Positions 44,473 through 52,139 of a DNA stretch of 64,000 nucleotides are shown here, one piece after another; the stretch's first letter is position 1, and each line of letters opens with the position of its first letter. The translations under genes and the position numbers were made by a program. The notes under the pieces were generated by a model that was not told where the DNA came from, ran no database searches, and saw nothing but the letters and a program-made list of their open reading frames with translations. The stretch covers positions 953,104-1,017,103 of the forward strand of contig NZ_FZOG01000001.1 in assembly GCF_900188155.1 (NCBI RefSeq), read 5' to 3'. The DNA is from Pseudomonas segetis (GTDB lineage: Bacteria; Pseudomonadota; Gammaproteobacteria; Pseudomonadales; Pseudomonadaceae).

Positions 44473-45273
44473 ATGACGACCTTCTCCTCATTGCTCCAAG
44501 CCGTGCGTGGCAACCCCGCCAATCTGGTGATCCCGGAACTTTGGGGGCAGGGGCGAGCAAGCTTTGGTGGCTTGGTTGCCGCATTGGTCTATGAAACCAT
44601 GAAGGCGCAGGTGGTTTCCGGGCGCCCCGTGCGTTCCTTGGCTGTGACCTTTGTTGGCCCTGCCGAGCCTGGTGTTCCTATCAGTTTCGAGGCCGAAGTA
44701 CTGCGTGAGGGGCGGGCGGTAAGCCAGGTACTGGGCCGCGCTGTGCAGAACGGGCAGGTCGTGACATTGATCCAGGGCAGTTTTGGCGGCCCCCGTGATT
44801 CGGTTATCAGTGTTGAGGCCGAGCCTGCACCGCAGGTCAAACCGGCCAAAGACTGCCAGGAACTGCCTTATATACCCAAGGTTACGCCAGAGTTCACCCG
44901 GTATTTAGCGATGCGTTGGGCCATCGGCGCCATGCCGTATACCGGTAAGCCCGAGCGGCAAATGGGCGGTTGGGTGCAACTTCGGGGTGAAGAGCAGCCT
45001 CAGGCTGTTACCGAAGCTTATTTATTGGCGTTGGTCGATGCCTGGCCACCCGCGGTACTGCCGCACTTGAAGACGCCGGCGCCTGGCAGCACCCTGACCT
45101 GGACCATTGAATTTGTCCAGCCGCTCAAGCAATCAAGCACCGATGACTGGTTCTTGTACCGGGCACATATTGAATACGCGCGAGATGGCTATGGCCATGT
45201 GGCAGCGGCATTGTGGTCCGATGACGGGGACTTGCTGGCAATCAGCCGGCAGACAGTTACAGTTTTTGCCTGA
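44473..45273 (+). CDS. Acyl-CoA thioesterase, TesB-like
   Basis: 266 aa from ATG 44473. Double-hotdog: N-half LWGQGRASFGGLVAALVYE with PVRSLAVTFVGPAEPGVPI, C-half MGGWVQLRGEEQPQAVTEA and YLLALVDAWPPAVL. Pattern of TesB/4HBT_3 acyl-CoA hydrolases. Substrate unknown. The last 17 bases overlap the converging cyclase gene. Confidence 0.88.
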   Translation: MTTFSSLLQAVRGNPANLVIPELWGQGRASFGGLVAALVYETMKAQVVSGRPVRSLAVTFVGPAEPGVPISFEAEVLREGRAVSQVLGRAVQNGQVVTLIQGSFGGPRDSVISVEAEPAPQVKPAKDCQELPYIPKVTPEFTRYLAMRWAIGAMPYTGKPERQMGGWVQLRGEEQPQAVTEAYLLALVDAWPPAVLPHLKTPAPGSTLTWTIEFVQPLKQSSTDDWFLYRAHIEYARDGYGHVAAALWSDDGDLLAISRQTVTVFA

Positions 45274-46849
45274 AAGCGGCTTCGCCAGCGGTTTCGAGCC
45301 GGTTGCGCCCGTTGGTCTTGGCTTGGTAGAGCGCGCTATCTGCTCGTCCCAGCAAGTGGTCGAGACTCTCCTGTGACGTGTTCATCGCCAACCCGATGCT
45401 GACGGTCATGCTCAATGTATTCTGACTGGGCAGCAGGACCTGCATGTTCTCGATGTTCTTGCGCAGGCGTTCGGCGACTTGCCGAGCCTGAGTGAAATCT
45501 GTCTCGGGCAACAATATGGCGAATTCTTCACCGCCCAGGCGGCCAAGAACATCAACTTCACGCAAACCGTTAACCAGGGTTTGCGCTGCCGCTTGCAGTG
45601 CCAGATCGCCGACTTGGTGGCCGTGCACATCATTGATCTGTTTGAAGTGATCGATATCGATCATCAGGGCGGCACATTGGCGTCTGTAACGATGGTTGAG
45701 CTTGAGAGAATCTTCCGCCAACTGCATGAATGCGTGCCTGTTGTTGATGCCGGTCAGGCTGTCGGTGTTGGCGAGGGTCAGAAGTTCTTGTTCCATCTGT
45801 TTGCGCACGCTGATGTCGTAAGACCAGATCAGGTAGGAGGTACGTCCAATCTGATCCAGGACGCGGCCTGAAACCACTCCCCAATAGGGCTGCTCTCCTG
45901 CCAGAAGTGCTTCCCAATCGTTGATTTGGCGCCTGGCTTCAAGGGCTTCATGAAAGCGCTCACCTTCACCAGGATGCGCAAATAATGCATTGATGGAGAA
46001 GTCTTGCTGTTGCTTGATGCCGCTGCGCTTGAGCAGGCGCTCGTTGACAAAGTGCACCTGGCTATCCTTGGCGTTCAACAGGGCAACATCGCTGGGGCTG
46101 GCCTCAAGTATGTAGTTGAGCAATGCCTGCTCCTCGGATAGCTCCTGGGTCCGCTCTTCGACCCGCGCTTCAAGGTTCTGATTAAGATCGCCCAGGCGTA
46201 ACGAGAGCTGCCGAACCTGCAGGTAACTGACGATCAATCGGGCAACCAGGAGCGCACTGCCGATGAGCAGTCCAAGCAGCGACCAGCCCAGGTAGAGAAA
46301 GCTCGAATGCAGCTTCTGGCGGTCATCGTCCAGTTCATTGGATAGCGATATGTTGGCTGAAACCAGGACGTCGATCATGGGCTCAAGCAGGCCAGGAAGT
46401 TGCTGTGAAATTTCATCTGCAATAATGTCCGCGCCTATGGGGTCGCCCCAGGCGGCTCGTTCATCCCAGTCTTTGCTGAGTTGAATGACTTGATTGAGGG
46501 CCTGTTCGGCCGAGGGCCTTCTGACGGGGAGAAAACGGAACACATGTTGTTTTTCAAAGGTTCGGGTAATGCTGCGTAAAACCTGTATCTGTACGGTCAG
46601 GTCATCAGCACTGATATTGCCCTGCTTGTAGGCAAGCGCCGCTGAGAGTGTGCGGCGTATTTGTGCATTGGCTTGGTGTGAACGCCACAATTCGCTGTGC
46701 AGCGCCGGCGTCGCGAGGGTTTCGGCCTGTCTTACAACCATCCATAGGGCACTGCCAACGATAACGGCCATCACCAGCACCAAGACCACCAGGACCGCCA
46801 TCATGCGTCTTTGGTTCGCTTGAAAACGTGCAACATCAGTATTTGGCAT
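45257..46849 (-). CDS. Membrane-bound diguanylate cyclase (GGDEF)
   Basis: 530 aa. Transmembrane helices near 17-40 and 183-207 flank a periplasmic sensor (about 41-180), then a coiled coil (QNLEARVEERTQELSEEQAL), a PAS domain (about 240-355) and a GGDEF domain (about 360-525). The active loop is GRLGGEEFAIL with the required Glu-Glu-Phe, and REVD five residues before it is an intact I-site for product inhibition, so it should make c-di-GMP and be feedback-controlled. It follows a SUOX-like periplasmic protein gene by 6 bp, which may supply its signal. Confidence 0.94.
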   Translation of the reverse strand: MPNTDVARFQANQRRMMAVLVVLVLVMAVIVGSALWMVVRQAETLATPALHSELWRSHQANAQIRRTLSAALAYKQGNISADDLTVQIQVLRSITRTFEKQHVFRFLPVRRPSAEQALNQVIQLSKDWDERAAWGDPIGADIIADEISQQLPGLLEPMIDVLVSANISLSNELDDDRQKLHSSFLYLGWSLLGLLIGSALLVARLIVSYLQVRQLSLRLGDLNQNLEARVEERTQELSEEQALLNYILEASPSDVALLNAKDSQVHFVNERLLKRSGIKQQQDFSINALFAHPGEGERFHEALEARRQINDWEALLAGEQPYWGVVSGRVLDQIGRTSYLIWSYDISVRKQMEQELLTLANTDSLTGINNRHAFMQLAEDSLKLNHRYRRQCAALMIDIDHFKQINDVHGHQVGDLALQAAAQTLVNGLREVDVLGRLGGEEFAILLPETDFTQARQVAERLRKNIENMQVLLPSQNTLSMTVSIGLAMNTSQESLDHLLGRADSALYQAKTNGRNRLETAGEAAFRQKL

Positions 46850-46855
46850 CGATGG

Positions 46856-47365
46856 TCACTCGTTAATGAGGCTAATCTTGCTCAGTTGCCAAATTGAGCG
46901 GTTGAAATATACCTGCGCATTGAGTTCTGGGAATAGGTCAAAAGGATAGATCAGGTAGAGCGGCCCATACTCCGAGATGGGCATCGATTTACCATTACGC
47001 AAATAGGCGATTATGGGGTTGAAACGTTGAATATCTTCCCGTGGGACCATCACCGAGTACATATTCAGCGCGTCGAGTCGAAGGTATGAATAACTGTCCG
47101 GTGCTATGTTCAGGTGAGTCAGCAGGTAACCTAGATCAACCCCGGTCCACTCAACGACAGTGCTGTCATTTGGCTCGCTGGTCGTTAGCACGCGCTTGGG
47201 CATGCTTGTCAGGTCGTTGAGGCTGAGGTTTATCGAATGCCCGTCGTTCAGCTGTACGGATAGGGCAGGACGGCTTGGCGGGTAGGCAGGAGCAGCCAAT
47301 ACGCCGCTGGTAGCACCAAGGCAACAGACTAAAAAGCCAAAAAGCGTTAGCCGAAAGAGCCGCAC
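46856..47365 (-). CDS. SUOX-like periplasmic protein, no cofactor Cys
   Basis: 169 aa from GTG 47365, chosen for AAGGA 7 bp upstream and a clean signal peptide (MRLFRLTLFGFLVCCLGA, cut near VLAAP). The mature part resembles the molybdopterin-binding fold of sulfite oxidase-type proteins (TVVEWTGVDLGYLLTHL, RNGKSMPISEYGPLYLIYP, then IWQLSKISL), but the Cys that binds molybdenum is missing at the usual place. It is therefore more likely a binding domain than an enzyme. It precedes the cyclase by 6 bp. Confidence 0.75.
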   Translation of the reverse strand: MRLFRLTLFGFLVCCLGATSGVLAAPAYPPSRPALSVQLNDGHSINLSLNDLTSMPKRVLTTSEPNDSTVVEWTGVDLGYLLTHLNIAPDSYSYLRLDALNMYSVMVPREDIQRFNPIIAYLRNGKSMPISEYGPLYLIYPFDLFPELNAQVYFNRSIWQLSKISLINE

Positions 47366-47535
47366 AGTTAAATCCTTGTGTGAAGTACAACGCCAATTGA
47401 TTTCAAAATATAGCGCTAATACCAAGGAGCGTGGCTGCTTGGGATAACAAGATCACTCCCTTCTGTTCCGTACGCTCAGTCACGGTCAGGCATGAGTCTA
47501 GCTTTAAATCGGTGAGTTGATTTATCCAACTGGCC

Positions 47536-47781
47536 TTAGCAGAAGTTGCTCCCAGCATGGGCGTCACTTGCTTGGGTGAAACTCAATGCTTGCCGATGTA
47601 TAGCATAAGCTGCTGACAAGCCGATCACGCCCAGAAAAAGAGGCACGATGCTAGCTGTATACAGGGCGTTGGCAGTGACAAACAAAGCCGAAGCAGCCAA
47701 GGCGCCTGGGATCAGCAGTTGGAGGCTGACGCCAGCTTCTGGGCTGTTTGAAGCTTGGCGGGCAGCTTTAGGCCGGGACAT
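47536..47781 (-). CDS. Small membrane protein
   Basis: 81 aa. Two hydrophobic segments (about 20-40 and 42-62) and a short soluble tail with a C-terminal Cys. A good Shine-Dalgarno (GGAGAT) lies before the ATG, so it is probably translated. No family recognised. It is flanked by tatD and the SUOX-like gene on the same strand but at distances (106 and 170 bp) that allow its own promoter. Confidence 0.6.
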   Translation of the reverse strand: MSRPKAARQASNSPEAGVSLQLLIPGALAASALFVTANALYTASIVPLFLGVIGLSAAYAIHRQALSFTQASDAHAGSNFC

Positions 47782-47887
47782 GATGGTTGATCTCCAATAG
47801 GGTTTTGATAACCCTATGGAATTGCGGCTGCTGCGACGAATTGCTTGTCGCTATCAAATATATAGCGCCAGGCAATCTATTGGCGGG

Positions 47888-48712
47888 TTAGTCAGTGGTG
47901 CTTGCCATTTTCAATGCAGGCAAGCGGAAGAAAGCCTGGGCGGTTGCGCTGGTGTGCGCGGCAAGGGATTCAATTGTCTCGCAGCGATGTTCGGCTACAG
48001 TCTTCAATGTTTCGGTCAGGTAGGCCGGTTCATTGCGACCATTCTTGGGCTTGGGCCGCAAGGTACGTGGCAGCAGGAAAGGGGCGTCACTCTCTAGCAT
48101 TAGGCGTCCCTGGGGTATTTCCCGGACCAGGGGCTGCAAGTGAGTGCCACGGCGTTCGTCACAGATCCAGCCAGTGATGCCTATATGCAGATCAAGGTCG
48201 AGGTAGTTGAACAGGGCGCGTTTCTCGCCTGTAAAACAGTGCACCACCGCTGCTGGCAGCTGGTCGCGATAATCTGTGAGTATTTCGAGCAAACGCTGGC
48301 TGGCATCGCGTTCATGCAGGAAAACCGGCAGCTTTAGCTCGACTGCCAGCGCCAAGTGTTCCTCAAGGACTTTTTCTTGTTGGGGACGAGGTGAAAAATC
48401 ACGATTAAAGTCGAGTCCGCATTCGCCTACGGCACGCACCCGCTGGTGCGCTAGCAGCGTTTTTAGCTGGCTGGCGCTGTCACTGTTCCAACTGCTGGCA
48501 TCGTGGGGGTGGATACCGGCTGTACTGAACAGTCGGCTTTGGCTTTCATCGTGCTCCTCGCAGAGTTTTATGGCCTGTTCACTTTCAACCAGGCTGGTGC
48601 CGGTCAAAAGCAGTTGTGCCACGCCTGCGGCGTAGGCGCGATCGAGAACCGCAGCGCATTGTTCAGCTAGGCTGGGATGGGTGAGATTGACGCCGATGTC
48701 AGTGAGCTGCAT
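47888..48712 (-). CDS. tatD: TatD family metal-dependent hydrolase
   Basis: 274 aa TIM-barrel DNase family. Conserved segments: [58 protein letters not shown] and [13 protein letters not shown] (metal-binding His, Glu, Asp residues). TatD degrades DNA 3'-5' and works in nucleic-acid quality control. The second His of the usual HxH N-terminal motif is replaced by Asn (GVNLT), as is normal in the TatD (not YcfH) branch. Confidence 0.92.
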   Translation of the reverse strand: MQLTDIGVNLTHPSLAEQCAAVLDRAYAAGVAQLLLTGTSLVESEQAIKLCEEHDESQSRLFSTAGIHPHDASSWNSDSASQLKTLLAHQRVRAVGECGLDFNRDFSPRPQQEKVLEEHLALAVELKLPVFLHERDASQRLLEILTDYRDQLPAAVVHCFTGEKRALFNYLDLDLHIGITGWICDERRGTHLQPLVREIPQGRLMLESDAPFLLPRTLRPKPKNGRNEPAYLTETLKTVAEHRCETIESLAAHTSATAQAFFRLPALKMASTTD

Positions 48713-49036
48713 GGTGCTACCCAGTTGATGTGATCCATAAGAATATCAGAGCTTTGTGTTTTATTAATAAATCCTTATAAAACATTAGCTTGTAAGTTTA
48801 TTGTGATGTTGCTTGCTAAGTTGTGCTGGCGGAATTCGAGCGACTGTGAGAGTCTCCGCGGCCGTTTGCGCAGGCTCGGCTGCTATCAGTTAGTTTCGAG
48901 CTGACCAATGGCTAGGCCCTGAGGCGTCTTTGAGCAGGTAGCGAGTCAAAACTGTGAGCCGTTTTAACGCAGCTCGCAATATCAAGCCCAGTAGTTATTT
49001 AGCGGTTCCCCGATTGGGTCATTGTCCGGAGTGTTA
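48713..49036. promoter_or_regulatory. Divergent intergenic region with AT-rich tract
   Basis: No gene in this 324-bp stretch. Bases about 48735-48830 are strikingly A+T-rich for this genome (TTTTATTAATAAATCCTTATAAAA), a typical place for tatD and transglycosylase promoters or an H-NS-like (MvaT) site. No specific box identified. Confidence 0.4.
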
Positions 49037-50446
49037 ATGCCACGAGTGTTCCTAGTACTGTGCTTGCTACTGCTGCCTTTTACGGCCGTGGCGCGCGTGG
49101 CTGGGCCATTGGAAGTGGCAAAACCCTCGGCGTCGCGTGATTTGGCGAGCATTCGCCGGGCCGCTGAGCTGCGTGTATTGGTCAATCAAAGCCGGAACAG
49201 CTCGGGTGAAGTGAAAGGGCAAAGCATCGGCGTCGAGTACCATCGCCTGCGAGCCTTCGAGCAGTACCTCAATCGCAATGCCCATGATGGCCGAGCCATC
49301 AAGCTAAAGATCATACCCATGGCCAAGGACCAGCTCCTGGGCGCCTTGCAGCGAGGCGAGGGCGACCTGGTCGCGCCGGGTGAACTGTTGAAGGTGCGCA
49401 CGGCCTCGGCTGTTACCGCAAGTGGTGCCATACGCCGCAACGTCCAGTTAGTCGTAGTCGGGCGTCAGGGGGATCGACGCTACAAGTACCTGGAACAGAT
49501 GTCAGGGCGAAGTGTTGCCCTGCCAGCGGGCAGCGTGGCGGGTGAGGCGATCAATGAAATCAACGTCCGGCTGATCAAGCGCAACAAATCACCGATCGTG
49601 ATCGAGTGGGTTGATCCGACATTGGCTGTCGAAGATGTTCTGGAAATGGTTCAGGCCGGAATTTTCACCTCCACGGCTGTGGAGTTGCCAATCGCCGAGC
49701 GCTGGAGCAAGGTCATGCCGAAGCTGCGGATTGAGCGGCACTTGGTGTTGTCCAATAATGGCGTGATGCGCTGGTACGTACGTCGCGATGCGCCAATGTT
49801 GAGCGCGGCCATTGATCGATTCTTCAACAGCTATCGCGCGCCTGAAGACCAGGACGTTGCATTTCAGCGGATATACCGGCGCCTGTATAAGGTGCACTAT
49901 CCCTTGGGCCGGGTCGAGCGCAAGCGCCTGGAGCAGGTTCGCCCGGTACTGCAACGCTATGCCAAGCAACTCAATTTCGACTGGCTGGCGTTGGCGGCAC
50001 TGGCGTTCAAAGAGTCAACCCTCAATCCAAAGGCGCGCGGTAGCGGCGGTGCCACAGGTTTGATGCAGATTACCCCGGTTGCTGCGCGCGCGGTGGGTGT
50101 CGGCAATATCACGGTGCTGGATAACAATGTACTGGCCAGCGCCAAGTACCTGGCGATGATTCGCAAGTCCTACTTCAACAGTCCAAAGCTCAACGAGCGT
50201 GAGCGCATGGCTTTCGTACTTGCTGGCTACAACATGGGGCCTGCACGCGTACAGAGCATGCGAGCCGAGGCCAAGCGCCGCGGCCTGAACCCGAATCAAT
50301 GGTTCTTTCAGGTTGAGCGCATCGCCATGGAGCAGGTCGGAATGGGCGTTGTCAGCTATGTTAATAGTGTGAATAAGTACTATCTGGCTTATGACCGCGA
50401 ACGCTACCTACTGGAGCCTCGCAGCAAAGTCAGTTCAAGGGATTGA
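49037..50446 (+). CDS. MltF-like lytic transglycosylase with solute-binding domain
   Basis: 469 aa from ATG 49037 with GGAG at 49028-49031. Signal peptide about 1-20 (LPFTAVARV). An SBP_bac_3-type domain (about 35-265) is followed by an SLT domain with catalytic Glu in LAFKESTLNPKARGSGGATG and the ensuing LMQITP, then GYNMGPARVQ. This is the MltF layout. It should cleave peptidoglycan in the periplasm. It lacks a lipobox, unlike many MltF lipoproteins. Confidence 0.9.
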   Translation: MPRVFLVLCLLLLPFTAVARVAGPLEVAKPSASRDLASIRRAAELRVLVNQSRNSSGEVKGQSIGVEYHRLRAFEQYLNRNAHDGRAIKLKIIPMAKDQLLGALQRGEGDLVAPGELLKVRTASAVTASGAIRRNVQLVVVGRQGDRRYKYLEQMSGRSVALPAGSVAGEAINEINVRLIKRNKSPIVIEWVDPTLAVEDVLEMVQAGIFTSTAVELPIAERWSKVMPKLRIERHLVLSNNGVMRWYVRRDAPMLSAAIDRFFNSYRAPEDQDVAFQRIYRRLYKVHYPLGRVERKRLEQVRPVLQRYAKQLNFDWLALAALAFKESTLNPKARGSGGATGLMQITPVAARAVGVGNITVLDNNVLASAKYLAMIRKSYFNSPKLNERERMAFVLAGYNMGPARVQSMRAEAKRRGLNPNQWFFQVERIAMEQVGMGVVSYVNSVNKYYLAYDRERYLLEPRSKVSSRD

Positions 50447-50545
50447 TCGATTTGTTAGATTTGTTTAATGCTTTTTATGGTTAATTAATATCGAATTAAT
50501 GGGTTATTATTTGGCTCAACTTAATACCTGACAAGGACTGACAAC

Positions 50546-50980
50546 ATGAATGCTCTGATTAAATCCCTAACAACCACCCATGCAGGCTATGGCTTGACAG
50601 TACTGCGGGTTATCGTGGGCCTGACCTTTGCTGCCCATGGTTCGCAAAAGTTGTTTGGCTGGTTCGATGGCCCAGGCCTCGAAGGCGTTGGCCAGTGGAT
50701 GGAAAGCCTGGGCATGACCCCCGGTTATCTGTTTGCATTGCTGGCGGGCAGTGCCGAGTTCTTCGGTGGCCTGGCGTTGATCATTGGCTTGCTGGTTCGT
50801 CCGGCGGCGCTGGCTTTGAGCGTGACTATGCTGGTGGCAATTTTCAGCGTACACATCAGCAACGGCTTCTTCATGAGTGCAAATGGCTACGAATTCGCTT
50901 TGGCACTGCTGGCAGCCAGTGTTGCTATTTTGATCGAAGGTGCTGGGAAGTTGTCGGTGGATCAGCGCCTTTCCATCTGA
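50546..50980 (+). CDS. DoxX family membrane protein
   Basis: 144 aa with four transmembrane helices. DoxX patterns: LRVIVGLTFAAHGSQKLFGW and GSAEFFGGLALIIGLLVRPA. Members are linked to thiosulfate oxidation or thiol-redox integrity, but many are uncharacterised. Shine-Dalgarno AAGGAC. A strong terminator follows. Confidence 0.9.
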   Translation: MNALIKSLTTTHAGYGLTVLRVIVGLTFAAHGSQKLFGWFDGPGLEGVGQWMESLGMTPGYLFALLAGSAEFFGGLALIIGLLVRPAALALSVTMLVAIFSVHISNGFFMSANGYEFALALLAASVAILIEGAGKLSVDQRLSI

Positions 50981-50994
50981 TCATCCTGACCCGT

Positions 50995-51020
50995 AAAGCC
51001 CGCTACTGCGGGCTTTTTTG
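50995..51020 (+). terminator. Terminator after doxX
   Basis: AAAGCCCGC/GCGGGCTTT with a 4-nt loop and T-run. Confidence 0.9.
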
Positions 51021-51080
51021 TGTGCGATAGTTTTGTTCTACGAATAACTGATTAATCATCAGGTTTTTGTATCGCCTGTA

Positions 51081-51110
51081 TTGACAGCGATAAGCCTGAT
51101 TCTCTAGGAT
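51081..51110 (+). promoter_or_regulatory. Sigma-70 promoter of the structured leader
   Basis: A consensus TTGACA (51081-51086), an 18-bp spacer and TAGGAT (51105-51110) would start transcription near 51117, just at the first stem of the leader. Confidence 0.65.
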
Positions 51111-51114
51111 TCAA

Positions 51115-51271
51115 ACGCGCCGATTTAAACAGCTACTTGCGGGGCGCCGCGGGAATTGCCCAGTGCAACTCTCCGAGAAGACCTTAAAAGGCTTCGAAAT
51201 ACCGCTAAAGCGCTGGTTCGGTGTCGCCTCTCACCGCTGCCCAGCGGGATTTCTGAGGCGGAGACGCGAGC
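51115..51271 (+). ncRNA. Structured 5' leader, SAM-II riboswitch-like
   Basis: Conserved SAM-II-type blocks appear in order: GATTTAA (51122-51128), CTTGC (51136-51140) and GCTAAAG (51204-51210). GCGCC (51117-51121) pairs with GGCGC (51143-51147) to form the P1-like stem with the first two blocks in its loop. A ~55-nt insertion separates this from the third block, so only a long-loop variant would fit. Next comes a two-tier stem: CGCTGG/CCAGCG (51211-51216 with 51241-51246) around CGGTG/CACCG (51219-51223 with 51232-51236), 13 nt before the Shine-Dalgarno GGAG (51260-51263). Identification is by eye. Confidence 0.5.
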
Positions 51272-51586
51272 ATGAGTTGCCAACCCTATATTCGCTTAGC
51301 CCCGATCACATCCGGGCTCATCAAGCGCAACCCTAAAATCTTACTCGGTGGCGTTCATCAACCCACCTTGCTGCGTTACCTGGACGGCTGGCCACGACGT
51401 GGCGGTACATCCCGTGCCTTTTTGATCCAATTCGTCGAACCAAGCGATTGCCTGGCGCGCTTTGCCAGCGACAGTTTCGATATGGCCGTGCTGCCTGCAA
51501 TAGCGGCCGAGCATCTTGATGAGCGGGTCCATCAATTGGTACGGGTGGCGCGGCAGGGCCTGATCACGCGGCGAATCAAACCCTGA
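51272..51586 (+). CDS. Small methyltransferase-like hypothetical protein
   Basis: 104 aa. GGAG 8 bp before the ATG. The C-terminal half (FDMAVLPAIAAEHLDERVHQ then LVRVARQGLITRR) looks like the segment after motif I of class I SAM-dependent methyltransferases (FDxVxxxxVxEHLxDP...LRExxRVLRPGG), but there is no N-terminal glycine-rich SAM-binding loop. So it is either a truncated relative or a protein that has kept only this part. It follows a SAM-II-like leader, which fits the idea of SAM-linked control. Function unknown. Confidence 0.65.
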   Translation: MSCQPYIRLAPITSGLIKRNPKILLGGVHQPTLLRYLDGWPRRGGTSRAFLIQFVEPSDCLARFASDSFDMAVLPAIAAEHLDERVHQLVRVARQGLITRRIKP

Positions 51587-51598
51587 TATCAGACGAGG

Positions 51599-52096
51599 CT
51601 AGGGATAGTCGATGGCAATCACGTACCAGGTTTTGTCGCCGGTTGGAGCCTGCACCCTGACTTCAGCATCGAGTGATTTACCGATCAGTGCGCGGGCCAA
51701 TGGCGAGTCGATGCTGATCATATTTTGCTTCAGGTCGAGCTCATCAGGCCCGACGATACGGTAGCGCGCTTCTTTGCCGTCTTCGTCCTCGACCGTGACC
51801 CAAGCGCCAAAATAAACCTTGTCTGGATCGCTGGGGCGGGCGCTGACGACCTTCAGGCTTTCCAGGCGTTTGGTCAGGAAGCGCACTCGGCTGTCGATCT
51901 CACGCAGCATTTTTTTGCCGTAGGTGTACTCAGCGTTTTCGGAGCGATCGCCTTGGGCGGCAGCTTCGCTGACGGACTGGGTCACCTGGGGGCGGCGCAC
52001 GTGCCAGAGTTCATGCAGTTCAGCGCGCATGCGGGCTTCGCCTTCAGGTGTGATCAGTGGCGTGCCAGCAGAGCGTGGTGGGCGATAGCGACTCAT
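51599..52096 (-). CDS. greB: Transcription elongation factor GreB
   Basis: 165 aa. N-terminal coiled coil with the acidic tip in AAAQGDRSENAEYTYGKKML and LREIDSRVRFLTKRLE, the GreB (not GreA) form, and a C-terminal FKBP-like domain (ISIDSPLARALIGKSLDAEV). It rescues backtracked RNA polymerase by stimulating transcript cleavage. Its stop lies 13 bp from the converging hypothetical gene. Confidence 0.96.
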   Translation of the reverse strand: MSRYRPPRSAGTPLITPEGEARMRAELHELWHVRRPQVTQSVSEAAAQGDRSENAEYTYGKKMLREIDSRVRFLTKRLESLKVVSARPSDPDKVYFGAWVTVEDEDGKEARYRIVGPDELDLKQNMISIDSPLARALIGKSLDAEVRVQAPTGDKTWYVIAIDYP

Positions 52097-52139
52097 AAAT
52101 ACCTGTTGTAGACCTTGTCGGCTAAATGACGCGAGTCTA

